Assembly (NCBI RefSeq): GCF_947490415.1
Contig: NZ_CANLGX010000004.1
Location: 124,001-188,000, forward strand
Source: an uncultured Eudoraea sp.
Lineage (GTDB): Bacteria; Bacteroidota; Bacteroidia; Flavobacteriales; Flavobacteriaceae
Length of the DNA stretch: 64,000 nucleotides
Reading direction: 5' to 3'
Part shown: positions 15,177-24,612 of the stretch, one piece after another
Position numbering within the stretch: the first letter of the stretch is position 1
Layout: each line of letters starts with the position of its first letter
Notes under the pieces: generated by a model
What the model saw: only the letters and a program-made list of their open reading frames with translations
Database searches by the model: none
Told to the model about the DNA's origin: nothing
Made by a program: the position numbers and the translations under genes

Positions 15177-17576
15177 TTATTTCCCAATAATATGTAATTC
15201 TGTAAATTCCTTCGTTACATGTATCGTATTATGCCCATTTAGCTTAACTTCTTTAAGTGGCACAATCTCATTGTCTATCTCTATTTCCTTTATTTTAAAT
15301 GGCAGGTCGATCAGATTTAATTTAAAAGTCTTGTATGGGGTAATAAATGTTCCATTTTTAAACTGTTGGATAATCAATTCATTTTCCTTACCATTCAACT
15401 TAAAATTTCTTAAACTATAACTGCCCTTGGTATAATCATAGCCGTCCTGCGCATCTTCATAAACCGCAGATCTTTCAATTCCATATTTATAATATACTTC
15501 CAGTATCAATTCTTCAATATCCTTTTCACCAACATATTGTTGTACCGGATATTTTGGAATTATTGCACCCTCTTTTATAAAAATTGGAATTTTATCAATA
15601 TCCGCGGCAACCCATTTCTCCATTCCTCCTTCAACAACCTCACCAGTCCAAAAGTTATGCCATTTTCCCTTGGGAATATACATTCTTCTTCCTAGTGCGT
15701 TGGGTTCCTGTACCGGACAGACCAATATTTGATCCCCAAAAATAAACTCGTCCGTTCTAAAATGGGTTTGCGTGTCTTCCTGATCATAATAGACCAATGG
15801 TTTAAGCATAGGTATGTTATCATTGGAATATTTCCAGAACATGGTATACAGATAAGGAAGAAGTTGGTACCTTAATTCAATAAACTTCCTAACTATATTG
15901 GTCACTTCCTTATCAAATGACCATGGTTCCTGATCCCCGTGGTCTCCGCTGGAGTGCACTCTGAAAAAGGGATGAAAGACACCCAATTGTATCCATCGGG
16001 CAAAAAGTTCTCCATTGGGTTGTTCTGCAAATCCCCCTATGTCTGAACCAACAAAAGACATACCACTCATGCACATTCTTTGAACCTGCACATTTGCAAT
16101 CCAAAGGTGTTCCCAGGTAGCCACATTATCACCGGTCCAGGTAGAGCAGAAACGCTGTGCACCTGCATATGCCGCCCTCGTTATTACAAAAGGACGTTTG
16201 GGGTAAACGTATTTTTTTACACCTTCAAAAGTGGCCCTTACCATTTGCGTGCCATAAATATTATGCGCTTTTCTATGACTACAAGGGTGACCATCAAAAT
16301 CGTGCCTGGTATCTAATGGCGCTGTTTTGGATGGTACTTCCATTATAGCAGGCTCATTCATATCGTTCCATACAGCATGTGCCCCGGTTTCGGACATAAG
16401 TTCTTTATAGAGTCCAGCCCACCATTCTCTAACCTTTGGATTGGTAAAATCAGGAAAACTGCATTCCCCCGGCCAAACCTTGCCTCGCATCAAAGGTCCA
16501 TCTCCCCTTTTACAGAAATAATTATTTTTTATAGCTTCCTGATATACCCAATAGTCTTTATCCACCTTAATTCCCGGATCTATCATGACTACGGTTTTAA
16601 AGCCATCTTTATACAAATCCTGTATCATGGCCTTCGGATCAGGAAACTTTTTCTTATCCCAGGTAAAACATCGAAATCCATCCATATAATCGATATCGAG
16701 ATAAATAGCATCACAGGGAATTTTAAGGGATCTGAATTTGGCGGCTATTTTTTTTACATTACTCTCCGGGAAATAGCTCCATTTAGATTGATGAAAACCC
16801 AATGCCCAAAGCGGGGGCATTTCTGGTGTTCCGGTTAAATCAGTATAATCACTAACTACCTTGGACATTTCAGGACCATAGAAAAAGTAATAGTTCATTT
16901 CGCCGCCATCTGCCCAAAAACTTGTTATATTTCTTCTTTCATGTGCAAAATCGAAATTGGTCCTAAACGTATTGTCAAAAAATATTCCGTAAGCTATATT
17001 GTTATGTAGACCTATGTAAAATGGGATAGCTTTGTATAAAGGATCCTGATCTTTACTATATGCATATGAATCTGTAACCCAATTGCTTACCCTCTTTCCT
17101 TTAAGGTTAGAGTGCGTAGCTTTATCGCCCATTCCATAAAAGCTTTCCGCAGATTGAGTAATTTTGCTCATCTTTACGGAATTACCTCCAAATTCGTAAT
17201 TCTCTTCCCAATGAAAACCAAGTTCATCTTCATTGATGATATTTCCTTCTAAATCTGAAATCTGGGTTCGCATGGTTTTTTTATCAACCAGAACTTTGAT
17301 CTTTGAAGTAATAATTAAATATTCTGTTTTGGTTTCTTTGGACTCAAGCTTGTTGTAACCCCTATTAGCATCGGGACTTATTGCATATGAAAAATCTGGT
17401 TGAAAAACTTCCTCTGTGGCATATCTGAATCGTATCGCGCTATTGCGCAGAACTGTTATCTCCAGAATAACACCATTCCCTGACGTAAAATAAAATTTAT
17501 CTGAATCCCGCTTAAATTCTACAATACTGTTGGGATATAAATTGCCTTTGTATTCTAATTCTGTATTCGTAATCAT
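15177..17576 (-). CDS. Glycoside hydrolase family 31 alpha-glucosidase
   Basis: A 799-residue GH31 enzyme. N-terminal beta-sandwich (about 1-230) precedes a TIM barrel with nucleophile D405 in WNDMNEP and acid/base D483 in WTGDN; GSDIGGF and FFRVHSSGDHGDQEPW follow, then C-terminal sheets with DUF5110-like features. No signal peptide, so it is cytoplasmic and would release glucose from alpha-glucans or oligosaccharides. It lies 100 bp after glgB, with an 18-bp perfect palindrome in the gap. Linkage specificity (alpha-1,4 or alpha-1,6) cannot be read from the motifs. Confidence 0.93.
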   Translation of the reverse strand: MITNTELEYKGNLYPNSIVEFKRDSDKFYFTSGNGVILEITVLRNSAIRFRYATEEVFQPDFSYAISPDANRGYNKLESKETKTEYLIITSKIKVLVDKKTMRTQISDLEGNIINEDELGFHWEENYEFGGNSVKMSKITQSAESFYGMGDKATHSNLKGKRVSNWVTDSYAYSKDQDPLYKAIPFYIGLHNNIAYGIFFDNTFRTNFDFAHERRNITSFWADGGEMNYYFFYGPEMSKVVSDYTDLTGTPEMPPLWALGFHQSKWSYFPESNVKKIAAKFRSLKIPCDAIYLDIDYMDGFRCFTWDKKKFPDPKAMIQDLYKDGFKTVVMIDPGIKVDKDYWVYQEAIKNNYFCKRGDGPLMRGKVWPGECSFPDFTNPKVREWWAGLYKELMSETGAHAVWNDMNEPAIMEVPSKTAPLDTRHDFDGHPCSHRKAHNIYGTQMVRATFEGVKKYVYPKRPFVITRAAYAGAQRFCSTWTGDNVATWEHLWIANVQVQRMCMSGMSFVGSDIGGFAEQPNGELFARWIQLGVFHPFFRVHSSGDHGDQEPWSFDKEVTNIVRKFIELRYQLLPYLYTMFWKYSNDNIPMLKPLVYYDQEDTQTHFRTDEFIFGDQILVCPVQEPNALGRRMYIPKGKWHNFWTGEVVEGGMEKWVAADIDKIPIFIKEGAIIPKYPVQQYVGEKDIEELILEVYYKYGIERSAVYEDAQDGYDYTKGSYSLRNFKLNGKENELIIQQFKNGTFITPYKTFKLNLIDLPFKIKEIEIDNEIVPLKEVKLNGHNTIHVTKEFTELHIIGK

Positions 17577-17650
17577 AAAGGGTGATTTTAGAGACGCACA
17601 AAAAAAAGACTTTAACTTTTAAAAGAAAAACGATATTACAACCAATTATA

Positions 17651-17668
17651 AACTATAACGTTATAGTT
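17651..17668. repeat. Perfect 18-bp palindrome between glgB and GH31
   Basis: AACTATAACGTTATAGTT is an uninterrupted perfect palindrome 8 bp beyond the glgB stop and 75 bp before the GH31 start. It looks like an operator or a dyad hairpin; no T tract follows, so it is not a standard terminator. Confidence 0.7.
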
Positions 17669-17676
17669 GTGCAGAT

Positions 17677-19572
17677 TTATTGGAAAACAACCACGCCAAG
17701 TGGCGGAATTGTAATCTCAACCGAAGTTTTATGACCATGCCATGCGGTTTTGGAAACTTTTAAGCCAGTATTTTTACTTCCACTTCCCCCATATTTTTTT
17801 GCATCACTATTAAAAACCTCCTTCAACGTTCCCTTTTTTGGAATTCCTATTCGGTATCCTTCTCTTATTACCGGAGTGAAATTACAGGCTACGATAAGGT
17901 CGTTTTTAGGCTCATGTCCCCGGCGGATAAATGTAAGTACGGAATTCGCATAATCTCCGTAATCAATCCACTGAAATCCTTCAGGGCTGAATTGTTTTTC
18001 ATAAAGTGCAGGTGATGAACGATAAAGCTTGTTAAGGTCCTTTACCAACTCCTGAATTCCCGCGTGGTAATCATATTGCAGCAAATGCCAATCCAGGCTT
18101 TGCTGAAAATTCCATTCGGAAGACTGTCCAAACTCACCACCCATAAATATAAGGTTAGTACCAGGGTGCGTAAACATATATCCATAGAGCAATCTTAAAT
18201 TAGCGAATCTTTGCCATTCATCACCCGGCATTTTATATAATAAAGATTGCTTTCCATAAACTACCTCATCATGAGAAAAAGGAAGCATAAAATTTTCGGT
18301 AAAGGCATAGGTCATACTAAATGTAAGGTCATTCTGATGGTGCGTTCTGTAAATAGGCTCTTTTTTAAAGTATTCAAGGGTATCATGCATCCAACCCATC
18401 ATCCACTTCATCCCAAATCCAAGTCCTCCTATGCTTACAGGCTTAGAGACCATAGAGAAGGAAGTTGACTCTTCTGCGATGGTTTGAATCCCTTTAAAAC
18501 TGCTATATACCTCTTGATTGAGCTCGCGGATAAACGATATAGCTTCAAGATTCTCATTATTTCCATAAATATTTGGCTCCCACTCACCTTCTTCACGAGA
18601 ATAATCTAAATATAGCATTGAAGCAACCGCATCAACACGAAGACCATCTGCATGATACTGATCCAGCCAAAAGTTCGCATTACTTATAAGAAATGCACGA
18701 ACTTCGTTTCTTCCATAATTAAATATCAAACTTTTCCAATCCGGATGATATCCTCTTCTTCTGTCGGGGTTCTCATATAGTGAGGAGCCATCAAAAAACC
18801 CTAACCCGTGGGCATCTTCAGGAAAATGGGAAGGTACCCAATCGAGGATAACCCCAATATCATTTTGATGAAGTTTATCAACCAGAAGTTTAAAATCTTC
18901 TGGTTTACCAAATCTGGATGTAGGCGCAAAATAGCCTGTAAGCTGATAACCCCATGAAGGATCATAAGGATATTCCATAATTGGCATGAATTCTACATGT
19001 GTAAAATTCATTTCCTTTAGGTATTTAACCAGATCTTCTGCAAGATCCACATAAGACATAAATTCATTGTCTTTAGTGCGCTTCCAGGATCCAAGATGAA
19101 TTTCATATACCGAATAAGGTTTGTCTAAACTATTTTTGGTTTCACGGGTATCCATCCAATTCTTATCCTTCCATTTATAAGCATTATCCCAGACCACCGA
19201 GGCCGTATTAGGTGGATGCTGACAAAATCTCGCAAAAGGATCTGCTTTCTCTGTTTTAATATCGTTATTATGTGAATGTATTTTATACTTATACAGAGCA
19301 CCTTGCTCCACTCCCGGTATAAAACCTTCCCAGATACCACTTTCATCCCACCTTACATTCAGCTGATGCTCCCCTTCCACCCAGTAATTGAAATCACCTA
19401 TTACGGAAACCGATTTGGCTGTAGGTGCCCAAACAGCAAAATATGTTCCTTTCTTACCCTTATATTTCATAGGGTGTGAACCCAAATGATTATAAAGCCG
19501 ATAATGCTTACCCGCTTTAAAAAGATTGATATCAAAATCCGATAATAAGCTATAGGGAATTACATTGCCCAT
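17677..19572 (-). CDS. glgB: 1,4-alpha-glucan branching enzyme
   Basis: A 631-residue GH13 subfamily branching enzyme: cuts alpha-1,4 chains and reattaches them by alpha-1,6 bonds. CBM48 domain at about 35-115 (YFAVWAPTAKSVSVIGDFNYW) precedes the catalytic barrel with D314 in GLRVDAVASML, E367 in TIAEEST and the LPFSHDEVVYGK motif carrying the third acidic residue. Branch synthesis fits downstream use of GlgE-made linear maltosyl chains; glgE and mak are immediately upstream (10 bp from mak), so these form one operon. Confidence 0.97.
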   Translation of the reverse strand: MGNVIPYSLLSDFDINLFKAGKHYRLYNHLGSHPMKYKGKKGTYFAVWAPTAKSVSVIGDFNYWVEGEHQLNVRWDESGIWEGFIPGVEQGALYKYKIHSHNNDIKTEKADPFARFCQHPPNTASVVWDNAYKWKDKNWMDTRETKNSLDKPYSVYEIHLGSWKRTKDNEFMSYVDLAEDLVKYLKEMNFTHVEFMPIMEYPYDPSWGYQLTGYFAPTSRFGKPEDFKLLVDKLHQNDIGVILDWVPSHFPEDAHGLGFFDGSSLYENPDRRRGYHPDWKSLIFNYGRNEVRAFLISNANFWLDQYHADGLRVDAVASMLYLDYSREEGEWEPNIYGNNENLEAISFIRELNQEVYSSFKGIQTIAEESTSFSMVSKPVSIGGLGFGMKWMMGWMHDTLEYFKKEPIYRTHHQNDLTFSMTYAFTENFMLPFSHDEVVYGKQSLLYKMPGDEWQRFANLRLLYGYMFTHPGTNLIFMGGEFGQSSEWNFQQSLDWHLLQYDYHAGIQELVKDLNKLYRSSPALYEKQFSPEGFQWIDYGDYANSVLTFIRRGHEPKNDLIVACNFTPVIREGYRIGIPKKGTLKEVFNSDAKKYGGSGSKNTGLKVSKTAWHGHKTSVEITIPPLGVVVFQ

Positions 19573-19582
19573 ATTTATGTTG

Positions 19583-21217
19583 TTATTTAGGTTCGTTAAT
19601 AATACTCATAATACCCTGCAAAGGAATCACGGCCCATCTGGGTCTTGAATTCATTTCATATCCCAATTCGTAAACTGCCTTTTCAAGCATACAATACTCC
19701 AAAAGAAATATTCGTTCCTGGCGATAACCGATATTTATATTATGTTCCTGAATCAGACTGGCATAGGTTTCCAGAAATACTCCAATAAAGTAACGATAAA
19801 GAATCTCCCCCGCCAGAAAAAGATCTTCCTGTGAATATGCATATTCCTCCATATGGTTGAAAATTGTTGCATAAACAGCGTAATGAAAAGACCGGAAAAG
19901 ACCCGCTATATCCTTTAATGGTGGCTGCTTAACTTTCCTGTCTCTAATTGTACTTTCTGGCTCTCCTTCAAAATCAAGCAAATAAAAATCATCATCCTGC
20001 ACCAATACCTGACCCAGATGATAATCCCCGTGAACGCGAATCCTTTCTCCTTTGAGTTTGGTCCAGTCAAAGGTTACAAAACGTTTTCTAATCTCATTTT
20101 TTCGCTCCAAAAACTCCTTAGCCAAATCGAGCGATAAACCTTCCAAACGATGAAGGTTATTTTCTACCGTATTTAATCTATTCTGAAATTGGTATAGTAA
20201 TCTATTCTTTAGCCATACCTCGTAATCTCCATTAAAATGAGTGGGTGTGAATGCTGTGTCTTCAAACTCTGATCCCAAAGCAATATGCATCTCTGCGGTT
20301 CTCTGTGCCAGTACCTGAAGCTTAATGAAAATATTCAAACCCGCCCAATCAATAATTTCAGGTGGGACATCCCTTATATTTAACCTTTCAAACAATTCCG
20401 TTTTAGGCAACTGATGAACGTTTATCCCCTTGTATTCCAGGTTGCTAAAGATTTTATGTAATTCTTTCAACATAAAATCCCATGCATCTCCCTGATTGGG
20501 AACCAATTCCTGCATTAATGCTATGGTAACGTTAACATTATCAGCGTCCATTATGCTTATACTACCCTGATAAGCCGGTGTATTTTTGTACCCTTTTCGC
20601 TCCGAAAGGAACTGACTCATCTCAAAATCGGGGTTTTTATCTGCGTATATCCTTCTGAAGAACTTAATAACCGATTTATCATTGATTATTACTGAAGTAT
20701 TACTCTGCTCAAGACCCATAAAACACGAAGATTCATAAACAGTATCATGAAATCCAAGGCTTTTATGGTACCTCACGCGGGTAGTATCATTTGGTTCCGC
20801 ATTGACAATACGTTCAAAAACTAACTTCCTAAAAGCCTCTAGGTTTATAGCATCTATTATAAAACCTGCCTGTCCGTTAATGCTTAATGGCAGAATTCTT
20901 TCTTTTTCAGCAAAATTCTCGTCTGTAACAAATGCAATGGGTAAAAAATAATGCTGGTAAAATGCCTCTTCAAAGTTCACTTCGAGCAATAATCCATAAT
21001 ATACTTCACCCTTCTGCTGTATCCTGAAGTATTCCCGGAGCTCAATATATTTGAGTTTACTTGCCTTACCTCCATACCATCGTTGATTAACCACATAGGC
21101 CTCAAGTACATCGGAAAGAAATACTTTAATAAAGTTCTTATCATCCAATAAATTTTCCCAGGCCACATTAAATGAGTAGGGAGGCTGTAAAATAGAGTCC
21201 TGCTTTTTCTTGGACAT
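19583..21217 (-). CDS. mak: Maltokinase, free-standing
   Basis: A 544-residue kinase that makes maltose 1-phosphate from maltose and ATP, the donor for GlgE. N-terminal cap has NQRWYGGKASK (about 44-54), seen in maltokinases; VIKFFRR gives the ATP lysine (K185); the catalytic loop VHGDYHLGQVL has D398 and the metal site LLDFEGEP has D415. In many bacteria this domain is fused to trehalose synthase; here it stands alone and no treS is in the window. It is 2 bp from glgE and 10 bp from glgB. Confidence 0.93.
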   Translation of the reverse strand: MSKKKQDSILQPPYSFNVAWENLLDDKNFIKVFLSDVLEAYVVNQRWYGGKASKLKYIELREYFRIQQKGEVYYGLLLEVNFEEAFYQHYFLPIAFVTDENFAEKERILPLSINGQAGFIIDAINLEAFRKLVFERIVNAEPNDTTRVRYHKSLGFHDTVYESSCFMGLEQSNTSVIINDKSVIKFFRRIYADKNPDFEMSQFLSERKGYKNTPAYQGSISIMDADNVNVTIALMQELVPNQGDAWDFMLKELHKIFSNLEYKGINVHQLPKTELFERLNIRDVPPEIIDWAGLNIFIKLQVLAQRTAEMHIALGSEFEDTAFTPTHFNGDYEVWLKNRLLYQFQNRLNTVENNLHRLEGLSLDLAKEFLERKNEIRKRFVTFDWTKLKGERIRVHGDYHLGQVLVQDDDFYLLDFEGEPESTIRDRKVKQPPLKDIAGLFRSFHYAVYATIFNHMEEYAYSQEDLFLAGEILYRYFIGVFLETYASLIQEHNINIGYRQERIFLLEYCMLEKAVYELGYEMNSRPRWAVIPLQGIMSIINEPK

Positions 21218-21219
21218 TC

Positions 21220-23160
21220 TTAATTTTTAATGTGAAACAAATGAAATGGCAATGCAGGGTGTAATTCTACAAAATTCCACTCGTCATACCAAAGATAACT
21301 ATTGTCGGTGACAAGATCATGCATGGTAGCCCCTTGCTCAATATTAATGGATAAGTCGCCAATGGGAAGTTGTAGCATTCCTCGTTGCGAATAGTGCGAG
21401 TCAAGGTTAATAATAACCAATACTTCATCCGATTTATCTTCGTTCCATTTATAGAAGGCTATAAGCTGGTGATTCTCTATATTACAAAACCTGATATTGT
21501 TGGTTTGTTGTAATGCTTCATGATTTTTCCTGGCCTGGTTTAAACGAGTAATGATTAAGGTTAGTTTGTTTTTAATAGACCAATCCCAAAATTTAACTTC
21601 ATATTTTTCTGAATTCAGATACTCTTCTTTTCCCGGCAAAGCGTCAGATATCATATACTCAAAAACAGGCCCGTATATTCCAACATTGCCACATAGAGTT
21701 GCCGCCAGGGCATAACGTGCAATATGCATGGCCTCATTGGCCCCTTGCAGGTGATATGGGTTAATATCCGGTGTATTAGGCCAAAAATTTGGTCGATAAT
21801 ACTCCTTCATTTCTGTTTGGGTAAGCTCCAGCATATATTCAATAATTTCGTGCTTATATACCCTCCATGTAAAATATGTGTATGACTGCGAAAATCCCTG
21901 CTTGGCCAACTGCTGCATTACCTTAGGTCTGGAAAAAGCTTCCGCTAAAAAAAGCACATCGGGATGTTTCTTTTTAACCTCAGTAATTAACCAATTCCAA
22001 AAATAATATGGTTTAGTATGAGGATTATCTACGCGAAATATTTGTACTCCAAGACCAACCCATCTTAGTGTCACCGCCAACAGTTCTGACCAAAGTTCTT
22101 TAAATGCCGGGGTTTCAAAATAGAAGTTTACAATATCCTGATATTTCTTTGGTGGATTCTCCGCATACTGCATAGTTCCGTCGGGTCTTTTTCTGAACCA
22201 TTCCGGGTTACTTGTTATGTAAGGATGATCTGGGGCTGCCTGAAAAGCTAAATCCAGTGCAATTTCCAAATTCAGTTCTTTTGCTTTTTTTATAAGACTT
22301 TTTAGGTCTTCTTCGGTACCTAATTCCGGATGAATTTCCTTATGTCCTCCAAGCTTAGAACCTATTGCCCATGGCACTCCGGAATCTCCTTCCTGAGCAT
22401 TTGTAGTATTATTTTTTCCTTTTCTGTTAACTTCACCAATTGGGTGTATTGGAGGAAAATAAAGCACATCGAAGCCCATGCCGGCAATTTTAGGCAGTAG
22501 GCGCTCACAATCATTAAAAGTACCATGTTTGCCATTCACTGGCGAAGATGACCTTGGAAAAAATTCATACCAGGTGCTGAAATTTGCTTTGAGCCTGTCT
22601 ACATAAACCTTAAGGTCATCACTGGTATTTGCCAATACACGATTTGGATATTCAACAAATAACTTATGCAGTCTTTCTGAAACCGCATGCTTTACAGCTT
22701 TCTCGTATAAATCTTCACTTTGAAAAGATTCAATTAAATCATTTATATATTTCTTGTCCGATGTACTTATCTTACTTAACAGGGTTTCTAAATGTTGTAC
22801 GCCGTCTAAAAGTTCACTGTTAACATGCTGATTATCCTTTAGCTTAGCCTCGATACCATGCTGCCAGTTTTGAGCATGATCTACCCAGGCCGAAATTCTG
22901 TAAATATAAAATCCCTGCTTAAGAACTTTAAAGGAAACCCTATGGACATCGTCGCCAAGATGTTCCATACGTGCGGTAACAAAAGATTTCTCCGATGAGT
23001 GTTTGTATTGGAGTTCTGCCTGAATTATATCATGTCCGTCTCCTATAACATCAGCATATACAGTAACCGATTCTCCAACGACTCGCTTAATAAAATAAGC
23101 TCCGCAGTGAAGCTGAGGAGTAATATTTTCAATTACAACACGTTGTTGCCTTAACATCAT
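21220..23160 (-). CDS. glgE: Alpha-1,4-glucan:maltose-1-phosphate maltosyltransferase
   Basis: A 646-residue GH13_3 enzyme that extends alpha-1,4-glucan by maltosyl units from maltose 1-phosphate. The N-terminal DUF3416-type sandwich (VVIENITPQLHCGAYFIKRV) is followed by DVLYFPPIHPIGEVNRKGKNN, PEWFRKRPDG, the nucleophile motif FRVDNPHTKP (D378) and acid/base E407 in FLAEAF, all GlgE-specific. First gene of the glgE-mak-glgB-GH31 set. Adjacent M codons at positions 1 and 2 leave a 3-bp uncertainty in start. Confidence 0.96.
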   Translation of the reverse strand: MMLRQQRVVIENITPQLHCGAYFIKRVVGESVTVYADVIGDGHDIIQAELQYKHSSEKSFVTARMEHLGDDVHRVSFKVLKQGFYIYRISAWVDHAQNWQHGIEAKLKDNQHVNSELLDGVQHLETLLSKISTSDKKYINDLIESFQSEDLYEKAVKHAVSERLHKLFVEYPNRVLANTSDDLKVYVDRLKANFSTWYEFFPRSSSPVNGKHGTFNDCERLLPKIAGMGFDVLYFPPIHPIGEVNRKGKNNTTNAQEGDSGVPWAIGSKLGGHKEIHPELGTEEDLKSLIKKAKELNLEIALDLAFQAAPDHPYITSNPEWFRKRPDGTMQYAENPPKKYQDIVNFYFETPAFKELWSELLAVTLRWVGLGVQIFRVDNPHTKPYYFWNWLITEVKKKHPDVLFLAEAFSRPKVMQQLAKQGFSQSYTYFTWRVYKHEIIEYMLELTQTEMKEYYRPNFWPNTPDINPYHLQGANEAMHIARYALAATLCGNVGIYGPVFEYMISDALPGKEEYLNSEKYEVKFWDWSIKNKLTLIITRLNQARKNHEALQQTNNIRFCNIENHQLIAFYKWNEDKSDEVLVIINLDSHYSQRGMLQLPIGDLSINIEQGATMHDLVTDNSYLWYDEWNFVELHPALPFHLFHIKN

Positions 23161-23365
23161 AATTTAGTTAGTTGGGTTTTGCTAAAAATAGGAAATTATC
23201 TGAAATACAATACCTCAAAGCCTCAATTTTTGCCGAATTACAAGATAATCCTGCTGTATAATCTATTTTTGGAACGCTTTTTGTTTCCTGGGTTAAGACA
23301 ATATGTAAAATTTTAAAAAATTAAAAAGACAGACTTAAAATATTAATCATTAAACATTTACTATT

Positions 23366-23920
23366 ATGAAAAAAATATCACTACTATTTGGCGCATTTTT
23401 AACTTTAACTATTTTGTCCTGTGAAGGACCAACAGGACCTCCGGGACCTCCGGGTTTTGATGGGTTAAACGGAGAAGACGGTATTAATATTTTGGGCCAG
23501 GTCCTGGAGATTGAAGGTACTTTTGATGCTGGAAATAACTATTCTCTGTTTTATGAATTCCCACTGACAGTAGAGGTTTTCGAATCTGATGTTGTACTGG
23601 TTTACATTTTATGGGATGTTGCGGAAGATGGTAACGGAGAACCCCTTGATATCTGGCGATTATTACCTCAAACTCGTATTTTAAATCAGGGTTTGCTCCA
23701 ATATAATTATGACTTTACTTTTCTGGATGTAAGTGTGTTTTTAGAATCAGATTTTGACCTTGGAACCCTTTCTCCGGGAGATACAGATAATCAAGTATTT
23801 AGAATAGCTATTGTGCCGGCTGAATTTGCCCAATCCGCAAAAATGGATACTTCAAATATTGGGGAAGTTATGAGCAGTTTAAACATAACGGAAGCAGATA
23901 TTAGCAGAATTCAATTGTAG
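23366..23920 (+). CDS. Collagen-like repeat lipoprotein
   Basis: A 184-residue lipoprotein: signal peptide with lipobox ILSC (C19), and directly after the cysteine a short collagen-type Gly-X-Y stretch, GPTGPPGPPGFDGLNGEDG, of about six triplets. The remaining 140 residues are acidic with beta-strand character (LGQVLEIEGTFDAGNNYSLF ...) and no recognised domain. Prolines in X and Y positions could support a short triple helix, giving a trimeric surface stalk. Monocistronic between glgE (divergent) and msrB, with its own terminator. Function unknown. Confidence 0.75.
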   Translation: MKKISLLFGAFLTLTILSCEGPTGPPGPPGFDGLNGEDGINILGQVLEIEGTFDAGNNYSLFYEFPLTVEVFESDVVLVYILWDVAEDGNGEPLDIWRLLPQTRILNQGLLQYNYDFTFLDVSVFLESDFDLGTLSPGDTDNQVFRIAIVPAEFAQSAKMDTSNIGEVMSSLNITEADISRIQL

Positions 23921-23946
23921 TAACATATATAAATTAAAGTAAAACT

Positions 23947-23977
23947 ATCCCTGCTACATTAAGGCAGGGATTTTTTT
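23947..23977 (+). terminator. Terminator after collagen-like lipoprotein gene
   Basis: Stem ATCCCTGC / GCAGGGAT with a nine-base loop followed by a run of seven T, 26 bp after the stop codon. Confidence 0.9.
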
Positions 23978-24055
23978 ATGAAGTTATCCTTAACTTTGAA
24001 AGGTTTTGAGTTCAAAACCGTCAAAAAAATATAGAAAAAGAAAAAATAAATTATT

Positions 24056-24556
24056 ATGAAAAAGTATGTGTGCATTATTCTTTTGATAGCCATGGGATGC
24101 AAAGGGGTTTCGCAGGAAAAAGAAGCAGTAACTGAAAAGGAGGAAGAACAAACCGAGGCATTTAAAGTGGTTAAATCTGAAGAAGAATGGCGTAAAGAAC
24201 TCACGGAACTGCAATTTTATGTTCTCAGAAAAGCCGGCACTGAAAATCCGGGATCCAGTGAATTTTTAAAAAATAAAATGGCAGGGACCTATGTATGTGC
24301 GGGCTGCGGTACCCCTTTATTTAAAAGCGAATACAAATTTGATTCAGGTACGGGATGGCCAAGTTTCGACAGAGAAATTGAGGGGAACGTAGCCTTTGAC
24401 GTAGATTACAAAATTGGGTATAAAAGAACCGAAGAGCATTGCGCAGTTTGTGGCGGTCATCTTGGCCATGTCTTTGAGGACGGCCCCCGGGAAACCACCG
24501 GACTGAGACATTGTATCAACGGAGCCGCACTGCGTTTTGTACCCGAAGAACAATAG
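24056..24556 (+). CDS. msrB: Peptide-methionine (R)-S-oxide reductase, lipoprotein form
   Basis: A 166-residue MsrB with an N-terminal lipoprotein signal (lipobox IAMGC, C15) and an acidic linker (about 20-40). Zinc is held by C81/C84 (YVCAGCGTPLF) and C129/C132 (HCAVCGGHLGH); the catalytic cysteine is C153 in RHCINGAALRF. FDSGTGWPSF is the substrate site. It repairs oxidised methionine in envelope proteins, probably at a membrane surface. The DUF1572 gene follows by 56 bp. Confidence 0.95.
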   Translation: MKKYVCIILLIAMGCKGVSQEKEAVTEKEEEQTEAFKVVKSEEEWRKELTELQFYVLRKAGTENPGSSEFLKNKMAGTYVCAGCGTPLFKSEYKFDSGTGWPSFDREIEGNVAFDVDYKIGYKRTEEHCAVCGGHLGHVFEDGPRETTGLRHCINGAALRFVPEEQ

Positions 24557-24612
24557 TTACTTGTCTGTTGAATTACAGATCGTTAAGGGTTTTGGTATTA
24601 GTCTAGAAATAA

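Noticed and set aside
23226-23271. TTTG and TATTTTTG as a promoter for the collagen-like gene
   Set aside because: The spacing between boxes is about 31 bases, far from the usual 19-21.
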